From the NCBI GenBank assembly GCA_036874045.1, contig CM072339.1:4967501-5031500 (forward strand): a stretch of DNA of 64,000 nt, in the 5' to 3' direction. Below are positions 42,793 to 55,191 of the stretch, in pieces. The notes beneath the pieces were generated by a model that saw only the letters and a list, made by a program, of their open reading frames with translations, had not been told where the DNA came from and searched no databases. The position numbers were made by a program, and so were the translations under genes. Numbering within the stretch: the first letter of the stretch is position 1; each line of letters begins with the position of its first letter. The DNA comes from Cymodocea nodosa. Its lineage: Eukaryota > Streptophyta > Magnoliopsida > Alismatales > Cymodoceaceae.

Positions 42793-45051
42793 TTAATCTT
42801 TCTTGCTAAGTTCATCTATTTCCTTCTGGAGCTTTTCTAATTGTTGTTCTAATTGATTTATACATTCTACAACTCCAGTAAAGTCTCTAGAAGGTCTAGC
42901 AATAGAAATAGCAACAACAGCATAATTTCTATATTCCTTCATTGAAATGGCTCTAGATCTTATCCTCTTGGATGTTCATTTCATGAAGTCAATTCCTTCC
43001 ATCATTAACACTGGAATTAAATCTTCATAAAATAACTTTTTCTTTTCTGCTTTGAGCTTGGAGATAAATATTTTGTACCAATTTACTTGAATTCTATTCA
43101 TTACTGCATATGTGGCCCACTTGACAAATTGACTCAGTTCAATATCATGGCCTTGTCTTTGATAAATAGTCTTTACTAGTATAGTTGCCATCATGTGTGC
43201 CTTTCCATTTAAGTACTTCATTCTATTAAGTATTGGCACATGAGAGTCACTAGCTATACATTGCTTAATTTCCTATTTAGTCCATTCCACTACATTAGTT
43301 GTTTCTTCCAGAATTTCAATTTCTTCATTTTTCAATCCAAAAATGTTGTGGAGAAGCTCAGTTGTTATCTAAATATTAACTTCTTTTACATTAGAAATTA
43401 ATTTTCCTTTTTCCTCTCTTGAATTTGTTAAAAAGTAAGGCACTAAATTTTCATAAACGACATGCCCTTTTTCTTTTGGAATTAAGTCCAATAGGCCTTG
43501 GAATTCGAATAATTCTTTAATCTCCTCTATTCCAGTCCAATCTACTAGCCTATTGTAAATAATATCATACCCTTTTATCTCTTGATACTTGTTGTATGTT
43601 TCCTGACTCCAAAAGTGAGCATTTAGAATCGTTGCTTCAAATGGGTCAGGAATTTGGATTTGTTGCTTTAGAGGGGTTTGTTCTTGAATTTCTTCTTCAA
43701 GTTGCTAAGATTATTGTTGTATTTCTTGCTGAAAATAATCCAAACATTCTTGTCTTTCTATTTTGAGTTGTTGTGAAGAGCTTGTAGAACTTTCCACATT
43801 TTTATCTTGAATTTTCTCCATAAGTTGTTGAAGAGTTTCATTCTCTTCAAAGGAATCTATCGAATTCTTTTCTTCTTGTTCAGCTTCCTACTTAGCTTCT
43901 TCTCTTTCTTCTTCCTCCTAACTACCAATCTGCATTGTTACTGTTATTTCTGATTCTAAGGTAGATTGGGATGGAGTTATGGGCATAGTATTTTCTACCA
44001 TAACTTCAATTTCTAATTCTTCAAGTTGCAGACTAATTTTAGCCTATTTTTGTTCTTTTCTTTACTCCTGCTCTTGATCTTCTTCTTCTTCTGATAGCAA
44101 ATCTATAAAAATGGGCTCTTTATGCCCTATTGTATACATTATAGGCTCAAATTTGATTGTTGCTTGAGCTTCAGGCACTATCTCTTTTCCTTTTCTTCTT
44201 CTTAATAGTTGTGCCTAATTTTCTTCTTTTTCTTCTTCTTCTTCTTTAGATAACTAGTCAACAAAAATGGGCTCTTTAGGCCCTTAAGTCACAAGTATTG
44301 GCTCTTCTTGTTTCACTGTTTGCTCTATAGTTGTTGGTCTTGAAGGACCAGTCTTAGTTTCTCTTATAATAGGTATGGTAGTGGCTTCTTGATGTTGTTC
44401 AACTTTAACTTTGTATTGGGCCTTCAACTTTTCTATAGCCCTCCTTTTGTGAAGTGCATCAAACACCAGATGTACTTTAGCTACTACCAAATCTTCTAGT
44501 TCTCCTTAGTTTTTCCCAACTCGAACCAGTTCTTCAAACTCTCTTAACTCTTCTTCAATAGAAGGCCCCATAACTACCACCCTTTTTAGTGGTTTAGGTG
44601 GTGAAATTGAAGGTCCTACTTGTTGTGCTACTATAGCCGACATTTCACCTTGCTCTTTCAACTATTGCTATGACGATTTCGGCTGCTGCTCTTGTTTTTC
44701 CTACTCTCTCTATTGTTTAAATTGTTGATATGTTGCTTCTATAGCTATCTTCCTTATAAACCACAGTCAAGATTTCCTTCTTATAAGTTCTAGGGCAACT
44801 TCATTATGTGGCCTAATTTTTCTTTCCCTATTAACGATTGCTTCTATAGCTATCTATATTCTTGTTTCCATTATATCAGGTATTTTAACATTCAAATTTA
44901 CGAGCTTTCTAATAAAGAAGAACAGATCATCCTCTACCTTTTCCAGTTGCTTTTCTCTTGTGGTGTTTCTGATCTTTTGCCATGAATGCCATTCCTCCGA
45001 CAATTTGAGAAATTTGGTAGTGTCAAACTGATCCCAAAAGTTTTGCTTCAT
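42793..45051 (-). pseudogene. Accessory ORF of Athila Y, most complete copy
   Basis: Starts MKQNFWDQFDTTKFLKL at 45051 and ends DELSKKD with TAA at 42793-42795, about 750 codons with roughly a dozen stops. N-terminal charged region (EKVEDDLFFFIRKLVNL), a Gln-rich part, MGPSIEEELREFEELVRVGK, then two acidic repeats GPKEPIFVD-LSKEEEE (about 44280-44230) and GHKEPIFIDLLSEEEE (about 44135-44085). Further coiled-coil-like Glu/Gln stretches lead to the conserved domain: IKELFEFQGLLDLIP, TTELLHNIFGLKNEEI, RMKYLNGKAHMMATILV, YQRQGHDIELSQF, WATYAVMNRIQVNWYKIF (42976-43239). A coiled-coil-like tail follows. It lies 3' of integrase, the place of the env-like ORF in Athila elements, but no membrane segments are evident. 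Confidence 0.75.
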
Positions 45052-45780
45052 CTTTGTCTTCGTTGCATTATGGAATGAAGCGAAATTGCTCTAACTTTTA
45101 CTGTTCTAAGTTCTAAATGACTACTACGAATAATGCCCTCAAATCCTAAGTTTTAGTAAAAATAAACCCTAAGTTTTTGGTGGGTAATCGAGTCATTTTC
45201 CCACGCAAACTATCACTATTCACATATACTACTTCGTGGAGTTACGGTTAACTCCACGGACTAAGTCTATGGACTTACCTTAAGTACTTTATTGAGTTAT
45301 AGTTAACTCAACGAAGTAAGTTTGTTAACTCATCCTAGACTCAATGGAGTAAGTTCGTTGAGTTAAGCTTAACTCAATGGACCTCCCATAAAGTTATAAC
45401 TAATAAAAATAAACAACTATAATAAATTTTTACTCGGTTAACACCGAAGAATCTCCAATCTAACCAACTCTTAATTTTTCTATTTGCTTAACTTCGGTCA
45501 AATCGTTGCTTTTCCTTAGTTGAACCGAAATTACAAAATTTTTTCTTTTTCTACCAGTTAACCGATACTAGGCTTCAGTAAAACTGACATTTTTACTTAA
45601 TATAATATATATTTTTATATATTTTATGTTTCGATCAAACTAATGGATCCTTTCAGTGTGATTGTAACAATTTTTTTCTTTTACTATATGTTTTGGTAAA
45701 ACTGATAATTTCTTTTGGTTGAACCGTTACTATATTTAAAATAAGATTTTTTTCTTTTCAAAACAAACATATATATATAT
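45052..45780 (-). other. Athila Y spacer between integrase and accessory ORF
   Basis: Non-coding and similar to 39870-40611. It has CGTGGAGTTACGGTTAACTCC and CGTTGAGTTA motifs (45230-45380) and a TA microsatellite near 45770. A leader-like stretch precedes the accessory ATG. Confidence 0.5.
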
Positions 45781-46449
45781 TTACTTAATAAAGCTCGAGT
45801 AGTCCTCTACTCTTACTTCTTCTATAATTCCAAAAGAACTTTTTGAAAATTTCAGAATAGGTTTAAGTCTTTGTCCATTTACTTTAAATATATTTTAATT
45901 TTTAGGGTTTTCAATTTCAATAGCTCTATAGGAATAAATATTTTGAACTATGTAAGGTCCTGCCCATTTAGATCTTAATTTTCCTCAATGGTTATGAAGT
46001 CTAGTCATGTAAAGATATACTTCTTGTCTTATTTCAAAAGTTTTTGGAATAATTTTCTTGTCATGCCAAAACTTCATTTTCTCTTTTTCTTTTATAGTTT
46101 TTGAATAAGCTTCATTCCTAAATTCTTTTAACTCAATTAATTGCATTATTCTATTTTCAGTACCAAGATTTAAATTAGTGTTCAGAGTTTTTAATACTCA
46201 ATAAGCTTTATGTTCAATTTCAGCTGGTAAGTGGTAACTTTTTCCATATAAAATCCTAAAAGGTAACATACCTAAGCTTGTCTTATAAGCAATTCTATAA
46301 GCCCAAAGTGCATCTATTAATCTATTAGCCCAATCTTTTCTAGTAGGATTTACTACTTTTTCTAAGATTAACTTAATTTGTTTATTTGCACTTTCTACTT
46401 GTTCACTTATTTGTGGATGATATGATGTTGCAATTTTGTGATTTACCCC
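45781..46449 (-). pseudogene. pol: Athila Y integrase, C-terminal half
   Basis: On the minus strand: VNHKIATSYHPQISEQVE with the catalytic Glu region, NRLIDALWAYRIAYKTSLGM, LYGKSYHLPAEIEHKAY, then a chromodomain-free C-terminus with RLHNH, KWAGPYIVQNI and VNGQRLKPILKF, ending at the stop 45781-45783. The N-terminal half is at 48462-49188; the gene is interrupted by the 46450-48461 insertion, and the codons on both sides of the TSD join cleanly as KKYGVNHK. This is the family pattern of Athila/Tat integrase. Confidence 0.85.
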
Positions 46450-48461
46450 TGATTGGGTTTTTAGGCGGCACTAGAGAACTTGTTTAGTTCCCTAGCAACG
46501 GCGCTAGAAAACTTGGTTGATTTGTTAACTTCTGTTTGTAACTTAGTTAATTTGTCTTGATGCTTTTCAGTAATTCCTTTTTAGAAGTAAACAAACAATC
46601 TTTCACATAAATTAGATATTAATTCCAATTTGTATTTTAACTGCAAGTGCACAGAGTATATTGTATTTGTGTGCAAGTACAGGTCGATCCCACAGAGAAT
46701 TGAACAAGAATTGTGTACTGTTCCGTTTTTAATAATGAAATTTATATATTCAGTAAGCACTCCGTTGAGTTATAGCTAACTCATCGAAGCTATCTATTCA
46801 GTTTAATATTACTATTTACAAAGGAATTCAGCCAACCATTGGGCGGTTCCACAAGTTGTAAATAACATCTATTAAGCTCTTTAATGTTAGTTAATATTAG
46901 ATTTATCATTCAGCAACACTAACATTCAGATATTTCAAATAGTAACTATTAAAATCTTTAAGTATTAGGAACGATTCAATACTAGTAAACTGTAAAACTA
47001 TTTTCTATTTTCTAAATCAAACAAACATGAAACATTCACAACACTGACATTGATAACATTAATCACGATACAAAATAAACAATACAACACTCAAATACTA
47101 ACTATAAACATAGATAAGTTGTTTTTGGTATTTTTGTTTTGATATGATCATGAAAATAGGCGAAAGGTGAAATGTAAAAGTAATCTCTATCGATAGTAAA
47201 AACTTCTATCACTACATGCGATGTGATTACACTACTGAAAATTTAACCACTTACAATTTTGTCTCCTCTCCCTATAGAATCATGAGTCCAGAATTGCAAG
47301 TTGATCTCCTCTTCAGCATACTAGCATCAACCCGAAACCAAGGCTAGAAGCTTTACGATCTCCTAAGATATGAGTCGGTGCTTGGTGAAAATAGCTTCTC
47401 TTCCCGCGACGCGATCACTCCTCACAGTGGTTGTCAGGCACTGTGTTTGGCTCGGAATCGACCTGACATCAGGAAAGTATCTTCACAGACCTCCAATGGT
47501 TGGTGATTATGGTCATGGTGGTGATGGTAGTGTGGAACTTCAGGGAACTTTTGTCGCTGCCTGCAGTTAGCGCGGTCCTCCTCCTCTACACACACACTTG
47601 CCACACTTGCCACACTCTTCTTCGTTTTTTCTCCTTTTCTTTTATATTTCATAGTAGTAACTACTTCTGCTTCGATGATCGGTTGGATTTCCTTTATTCA
47701 TATCAATGATGGTGATTTCTTCTTCCTTCCACGAGCGATTTCTTGTGTGATACATGCAATCATGGTTTTCCTTCAAATGTCCTATTTCTGTAACCGCTAT
47801 AGTGGCATATTAGAAAATAAATAGTCCGTGGAGTTACAGATAACTCAACGGACTTACTTCGTTGATTTAACTATAAAACACGTATACTAAAGAAATAAGC
47901 TGCTAACCTAACACATTATTTTAGTGTGTATTCATGTAACTTAACGCGTACAGTTATGCTAACTTAACGAGTTATACATGTGCATCTCACATGATATACT
48001 AAAACATTTAAATTCAACACGTGCATAATTCTAACTTAACAAGTTCAAATATTTCAGATACTTATGAACCTAACTATCCGATGCTCAAATGCATTTCGGA
48101 TAATTAACAGATAACTTACTGAAAATCCACTTAAGTCATGCATTGTAGTTTCAACACGTGTAATCCAAGAAATAATAAAATATTCTTTAAGCATTTAAAA
48201 CAAAACTATTCGGTACATTAAACATAACTCTCCGAAATAACAAAAAATTCGGATACTAAAGAATTTCACAGCTTGCAATTTACCAACAGTTCAGAAATGT
48301 ACTAAATTAACGCTAATTTCCTAGAATTATGCAGATTCTTTCATTAAAGCATATAATAGTGTAATTATAACATAATAGCTTAATTTTCATATGATAAGCT
48401 AAAAATTATGTAATTAACCATCATTTAATCTTTAATATTATTCACTTTTTCATTCTAAACA
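46450..48461 (-). mobile_element. Athila LTR insertion in Y integrase (TSD ACCCC)
   Basis: The 2.0-kb insert runs from TGATTGGG to CTAAACA on the plus strand and is flanked by ACCCC at 46445-46449 and 48462-48466. Minus-strand reading: LTR start TGTTTAGAATGAAAAAG, ATCCGA-AGTTA-type motifs, a CG-richer part near 47400-47600, then a PBS-like TAGCGCCGTTGCTAGGGAA (46506-46488) and about 40 more bases. A clean solo LTR should not keep a PBS, so an internal deletion that kept 5' LTR, PBS and the last bases of the element is likely. The open stretches in it are not genes. Confidence 0.75.
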
Positions 48462-49188
48462 ACCCCATATTTCTTCATTAAGGCTTCAAAACTTCTATTA
48501 CAGAAATGAGTTCCTCTATCACTAATAATAGCTTTAGGTATTCCAAATCTAGCAATTATATTAGTTCTTATAAAATGTATTACCACTTTGTTGTCATTAG
48601 TTTTTGTAGGAATAGCTTCTATCCATTTAGATACATAATCCACCCCTAACAATATATAATTAAATTGATTAGACATAGGAAATGGACCCATAAAATCTAT
48701 TCCCCACACATCAAAGATTTCAACCTCAATAATAGGATTCAGAGGCATCATATTCCTCTTTGATATCTTTCCTATTTGTTGACATTTTAAACAACTTAAG
48801 TAATATTTATAAGCATCTTTGAATAGTGTTGGCTAATAAAATCACATTGCAGAATTTTGGCAGTAATTTTCCTTGAAGCAAAATGTCCTCCACATGCTTG
48901 GTCGTGGCAGAAAGACAATATGCTCTAGTATTCAGTTTCTGGAACACACCTCCTTAAAACCAAATCAGGACATTTCTTAAATAAGTATGGGTCTTCCTAA
49001 TAGTAATATTTCACTCTTGACAAGAACAATTTCTTATCTTGTCTATTCTAATCTTTAGGTGTTAAACCAGTAACTAGGTAATTAACTATGTCTACATACT
49101 AAGGCATTGTGTTTATGGTCATTAATTGTTCATTAAGAAAATTATCCTTAATTTCAATTTTTGATTTTTCTATTTGTAATCTTGATAA
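48462..49188 (-). pseudogene. pol: Athila Y end of RNase H and integrase N-terminal half
   Basis: On the minus strand from 49188: LSRLQIEKSKIEIKDNF (end of RNase H), VDIVNYLVTGL, RRCVPETEY, SFCHDQACGGHFASRKIT and CLKCQQIGKISKRN (integrase HHCC zinc-binding), then the catalytic core FDVWGIDFMGPFP, KWIEAIPTK, FGIPKAIISDRGTHFC and MKKYGV. The stretch 48751-48455 is open. Stops occur upstream (near 49095, 49000, 48930). Copia C interrupts it at 49189; the flanking sequence past C (56904-56915) restores NHLSRL. Confidence 0.85.
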
Positions 49189-50549
49189 TGAAAGGACCTC
49201 TAGATTTCGATAATGCAAAAATCAATGTGAGGATTTGAATTGTATTTCTCAGGCTTAACAGTCAGCAAGAGAGCAGAAGTTGATATAGACAGTTCAAAGT
49301 ATGCTACAAGTGATAAAAAGGATTTTGGAAGGTTACCATGCTTAACTATCTGAAAGAGAAATATTTTTAGTGAGTAAACAGTCTAAGTATTCAAAAGGCA
49401 GTATAAAGTAGTAACAATACTATCGGACAGTTAGAAGATTATCCGATAGTTAGAAGGCTTTTAGAGAGTTAGAAAGATAGATGTATGAAGAATCGAAAAG
49501 TTACTAGAGCTAACTATCCGAAATCTTAAAGCGTTTCGGTGAGTTACAGGAATAACCATCCGAAACTTAAGTCATTGAATTTCTCACGTGCAGAAATCCA
49601 AACAGAAGCTTAAAAGAAGAATCGAAAAGTTACTGGAGCTAACTATCCGAAATCTTGAAGAGTTTTGGTGAGTTACAGGAATAACCATCCAGAACTTAAA
49701 TTAGTCTATTATGCACGTGCTGAATTAGATAAAGCAGTTGAAAACTTAATGAAGGATTTCAGAGGGTTACTATAGCTAACTAATCGACAGTTAAATAACA
49801 GTTCGGTAAGTTACAACTACAAGTATCTGATTGAATGATAGCTCTCATTGTACGATCTGAAATCCTACATGGCAGAAAGACTTAAGTTATTTTTCGATGA
49901 GTTACAAACATCCTTCGGAGAGTTACACAGCTAACTATCCGAAAATTTGAGAAAATCAGAAGGATATCTTGAAATATCTTCCTGAACGGTAACTTACCAT
50001 ATTTGGGACTGAAATCTTACCAAGTATAGTAGAATACATCCGTTGGAAGAAAAATATGATCGTTACATAGGTTTAGTATATATACAAGCTACAGACAACA
50101 AAATTAGCTTAGCTTTTGCTCATATACATATTTACACCAAGTACAACAGAAGAAAGCCTTAGAGATCAAATCGTCTTTAGCATTTACAGATTCAATTTTA
50201 GAAGCTCATCATGCACTCAACTCTGATACTTTCAAGCAAGTGTTTTACTGAAATACATGGATCAAAAACTTCAGAGAAAGATTGGTTGGAGTTACGACCA
50301 GAAAGCTTAAGTGAATGGTTGGTTCTTGCTTTAACCTTAAAGCAAGTGATTGTAAGTTTGTGAAAGTTTAGTGAAGCCCAAGTATCCCTTGGGGGTGGAC
50401 TAGCTGTTAGTGGTGAACCACCTAAAATCTCTATGTGTATTCTTGTTATCGTGTGCTTGTTATTTTTCTATATCAATCTGTCATTAAATAGCTAAGAAAC
50501 AAATTCTTACCATTCACCCCCCCCTCTAGTAAGCCATAAGGTCCTAACA
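49189..50549 (+). repeat. Copia C 5' LTR
   Basis: TGAAAGGACCTCTAG to GGTCCTAACA, 1361 bases. It carries many TCCGATAGTTAG- and TCGGTGAGTTACAG-type motifs (for example 49442-49453) and CACGTG-type boxes. A TATA-like AGTATATATACAAG lies near 50086. Confidence 0.95.
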
Positions 50550-50551
50550 AT

Positions 50552-50563
50552 TGGTATTAGAGC
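50552..50563 (+). promoter_or_regulatory. Primer-binding site of copia C
   Basis: TGGTATTAGAGC, two bases after the LTR end, one base different from the initiator Met tRNA site. Confidence 0.85.
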
Positions 50564-50601
50564 AAGGTTGATCTCATTAATAGATTTAACTATCTTAGAT
50601 C

Positions 50602-52149
50602 ATGGCTTTTCACATTGTAGAGGGTCAGAATATCCATCGACTTCCCCTATTTGATGATAGCAATTATAACTATTGGAAAAATAGGATGGAGTGTTTTCTT
50701 AGGAGTATTGATGTAAAACTCTAGAGAATGGTTGTACATGATACACCACTCCTAATTAGTCATGAAAGTGACTAGTCTGAGGAGGATGAAAGAATCATCT
50801 AAATGGATGCTCGTGGGCTAAACTCAATCTACTGTGCACTAACTAGTGAATAGTATAACAAAATATCTGCTTGTAAATCTTCTCATGAGGCTTGGAAAAC
50901 TCTTCAAATCACATATGAAGGAACCAGCTAAGTAAAAGATACAAAGATTAGCATTTTGTTAAGAAAATATGAATTATTCAAAATGCTTGATAAAGAAAGT
51001 ATTACTAAAATGTTTTCTAGATTCACAGAAATTTTAAATGAATTAAGAGGCCTTGGAAGGTGTTTTTCTAATCGTGAACAAGTACAGAAGATCTTAAGAA
51101 GCTTGATAATCGAATGGAAGCAGAAGTCTACTTCCATACAAGATTCAAAGGATTTGAACAACTATTCAGTTGAAGATCTGTTGGGAAATCTTTTGGCCCA
51201 TGAAGTTCAGATGAAGGAATGGAAAGAAGAAGGAGCCACTGAAAGAAAGGTTGAGAAAAAGAAAGAACTAGCATTTCCCTCAATAGAAGACCAATCAAGC
51301 TCGGATGAGGATGAAGTATTACTGTTGGCTAGAAACTTTAGAAAAATGATGAGATAAGGAGGCAAAGCCAACTCCTCAAGATCAAAAGTCCCTACATGCT
51401 ACAAGTGCAAAAAACTGGGACACATTCAACTTTACTATCCTTTCCAACAGGAGGAGGACAAACAAAAATGGAAGAAGAAGAATAAAAAGAAGATGGCTTT
51501 GAAAGCCACATGGGATGACAACAGTTCATCCAGCAGCTCATCAGACTCAGATGAAGAGGCATCTGTAAACGTGTGCTTTGTTGCACAAGAGGTATGTTCT
51601 ACATCTCCTTATTGCTCAGAAAAGGAAAATGATGATGTAGATATAGATAGTCTTCTCTGTATAGTAGATAACTTATATGTAAAATGTAAGAATTATAAGA
51701 AAGAAGTAAAGAGTTTAAATTCCTATCTAGAAGATGTCTTTGCTGAATTAGAAAAAGCTCTAGTTGATAATAGGGAATTAAAAACTAAAATAGATAGTTA
51801 TAGTTGTAAAAATTTTGATCTGAAAGAAGAAAATAAGAATCTATTATCTGAAGTTACTAATTTAAAGAAAACTGTATGTAAATTTATTAAAGGTGAAAAT
51901 AGTTTAAACAAAATCATAGGATCCCAAAGAATAGGAATAAGTAAATTTGGCCTAGGGTATGCTGTACCACAGGAAACTGCCTACTATGGTGGAAAAATTA
52001 CATCTTACAAAGACGACACGACTATTTTTGTCATCAAGAGGAGATCTACTTCTATATGGCTACCAAAAGGCAACAGGTTCAATATACAAAGGACTAACAC
52101 TGATGGACCCAAGAAAATATGGGTATCAAAAGTCTTAATTTCAACATGA
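50602..52149 (+). pseudogene. gag: Copia C gag
   Basis: Starts MAFHIVEGQNIHRLPLFD at 50602. Stops interrupt the N-terminal domain (for example in VKL-RMVV, TSE-YNKI and GTS-VKD), after which 50956-51354 is open. Basic segment, zinc knuckle CYKCKKLGHIQLYY with the last Cys replaced by Tyr, then an open reading 51493-52149 with a Ser-rich acidic patch, a coiled-coil-like segment and a C-terminal GPKKIWVSKVLIST ending in TGA at 52147-52149. The protease frame begins shortly after. Confidence 0.9.
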
Positions 52150-55100
52150 TTTATAGGACTGCATGAACAAGGAAGCTCAAACGTCTAAGTGGATTATTGA
52201 CAGTGGATGCTCAAAGCATATGACAAGTAAGAAAAAATTTCTACAATCTGTTAAATCAATAAATTCAGGATCGGTTAAGTTTGGTAATAATGAAAAATGT
52301 AGAATTACTACTATAGGAAATGCTGCATCTAAAAATGGAAAACTAGAGAATGTGTTACATGTAAATGGTTTAAACAAAATCTGCTAAGTGTAGGTCAATT
52401 ATGTGATAAAGGTTACAATATACTTTTTATTGTTGAAAACTGTTTTATATTACAACAAAATACACATGAAATCATGTTTATTGGACATAAGGATAATTCA
52501 ATTATGCATTGGAATTTCCATTTGATAATATATCTAGTGATGCATGTTTAGTTGCTTCTAATGAAGATGAATGGTTATTGCATAAAAGATTAAATCATGC
52601 GAACATGAGACTCCTAAGAAAATTGACCAAACATGATCTTGTTAGAGGTGTGCCTAAACTCAAATTCAAGAGAGATAAATTATGTAGTGACTGTGCAATT
52701 GGAAAACAAAAGAAATTAGTACACAAGAGTATTGAAGACATTGCCACAAGTCAGCTTTTAGATCTACTACATATGGACCTGTTTGGTCCTACATAGACAG
52801 CTAGTTTAGGAGGAAGAAAATATACCTTAGTGGTAGTTGATGATTATACAAGATTCACTTGGGTTATTTTCTTAATACACAAGAATGAAGCCTGCTATGA
52901 ATTTAAACATCTCTATATTAGAATTCAAAATGAAAAAGAATCGACTATGAAGAGGATCAGAAGTGATCATGGAGGTGAATTTGAAAATTTTGAATTTGAA
53001 GAATTATGCAATTCCTATGGCATATTGCATGAATTTTCATGTCCAAGAACTCCTACACAGAATGGAGTTGTAGAAAGAAAAAATAGATTAGTACAAGAAA
53101 TGGCAAGGACAATTCTTAATGCATCTGATTTACCAAAGTCTTTATGGGCTGAAGTTATAAATATTGCATGTTACTCCATAAACAGAACTCATCCTAGGCC
53201 TATCTTGCATAAGACACCCTTAGAATTATGGTATGGTAAAACACCAAATGTTGGATACTTCAAAGTCTTTGGATCAAGATGTTTTGTGCTTAATACTAGG
53301 GATCAAAAGGACAAATTTGATGTAAAGTCTGATCCTACTCTACTTATTGGATACTCTTCGAGAAGCAAGGCTTACAGGGTCTATTTTGAACATGAAAAAA
53401 GAGTAGAAGAGTCAATGAATGTATCCTTTGATGAAGACATAGTAGGAAAATTGAAGAAGCTAAAAATAGACAGTGAAAGTGAAAGTGAATCAATAAATCA
53501 AAAAATTCCTAGAAAAAGGATAGTTCAACACTTCCTGCACCTATTGTGACAGAAAAAGTATGGAAGACAGTCTAGACATCCTATTGGACAAATTATTGGG
53601 AATATAAATCAAGGTGTTCAAATAAGAAGCAAAATTTAAAATATTTGTAATTATTGTGCTTTTATGTCTAAAATTGAACCTTCAACAGTTGAAGAAGCCT
53701 GCAATGATGAATACTAGATTATGGCCATGCAAGAGGAACTAAATCAGTTCAATAAAAATGAAGTCTGGAATTTAATTGAAAGGCCTATCAAAAAATCAAT
53801 TATTGGAACTAGATGGGTGTTTAAGAACAAACTTGATAATAATGGCAGTATTATCAGAAATAAAGCTAGACTTGTTGCTTAGGGATACAAGACTAGCAGG
53901 AAGGAATCGACTATGAAGAAACTTTTGCACCTGTTGCAAGACTTGAAGCAATTAGAATGTTGCTTGCCTTTGCAAGCAGTATGAAAGTCAAGCTTTATCA
54001 GATGGATGTTAAAAGTGTATTTCTTAATGGCATTCTGCAAGAAGAAGTATATGTAGAACAGCCACCAGGTTTTGAAGATGAAGAAAGACCAAACCATGTA
54101 TACAAACTGAATAAAGCTCTCTATGGTTTGAAGCAAGCACCATGTGCATGGTATGATAAACTGAAGAGTTTCCTTTTTGAGAATCAGTTTAGCATAGGAA
54201 CTATAGACAACACTTTATTTATCAAATCAGAAAGTTCTCATATGTTGATTATTTAGATCTACGTGGATGATATCATTTTTGGTGCTACACATGAGAAACT
54301 ATGTCATGATTTTCAAATCTTAATGAAGAATGAATTTGAGATGAGTCTTATGGGTGAATTAAAATTCTTTCTAGGATTACAAATTCATCAACTTCAACAT
54401 GGCATTTTCCTGAATCAAGAAAAATTTTGCAAAGAGATTCTCTTGAAATTTGGTATGGATAAATCCAAAGCAGCAAGTACTCCTATGAACTCAAATGAAA
54501 AACTTGATAAGGACATCTTTGGCATTTCAGTAGATCAAAAGAAATACAGAGGCATGATTGGATCACTTCTGTATCTAAAAGCTACTAGGCCAGACATAAT
54601 GTTCAGTGTTTGTGCTTGTGCAAGATATCAAGCCTCTACAAAAGCATCACATTTAAAAGCAATTAAACATATATTTAAATATCTACAGGGTACCAAAGAT
54701 TTTGGCCTATTTTATTCTTCACAAAATCATTTGATATTAGTAGGATACAGTGATGTAGATTATGCAGGATGCAAATCAGATTGAAAAGGCACTAATGGCA
54801 CATGTCAGTTGCTTGGTCATTGACTTGTTTCTTGGTTCAGCAAGAAACAAAACTCTATAGCTCTATCCACCATTGAAGCTGAATACATGGTAGCAGGCCT
54901 ATGTTGTGCACAGATTTTATGGATGCAACAAACCTTGGCAGATTATAAGCTTAAATTTCAGAATACCATTATTTACTATGACAATAGCAGTGCCATCAAT
55001 CTCTCCAAAAATATAGTTCTACACTCTAGAGCAAAACACATCGAGATTAAGCACCACTTTCTAAGAGACCATGTTGAAAAAGGTCATATTTCCTTAGAAT

Positions 55101-55191
55101 ATGTCTCTACTAAAGACAACTTGCAGATATCTTCACCAAACCATTATCTGAATCTGCATTTAATCATATTAGACGAAATTTAATTATATGA
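52150..55191 (+). pseudogene. pol: Copia C pol (PR-IN-RT-RH)
   Basis: Protease SKWIIDSGCSKHM; integrase HKRLNHANM with CSDCAIGK, HMDLFGP, RSDHGGEFEN and VVERKN (catalytic triad intact); reverse transcriptase RWVFKNK, LYQMDVKSVFLNG, ALYGLKQAPCAWY and IYVDDIIFGAT; RNase H YSDVDYAGCKSD, EAEYMVAG, YYDNSSAI and HHFLRDHV. Defects: frameshift near 52380, stop near 52795, break near 53548-53700, frameshift near 53885, stops near 54254 and 54782, and a one-base loss near 55125 in the terminal DIFTKP block. The corrected frame ends at TGA 55189-55191. Confidence 0.9.

Noticed and set aside
47370-47709. Overlapping open readings on both strands in a CG-richer stretch (also 57830-58326)
   Set aside because: They lie inside Athila LTRs, are not conserved in frame between LTR copies, and contain no recognisable domain.
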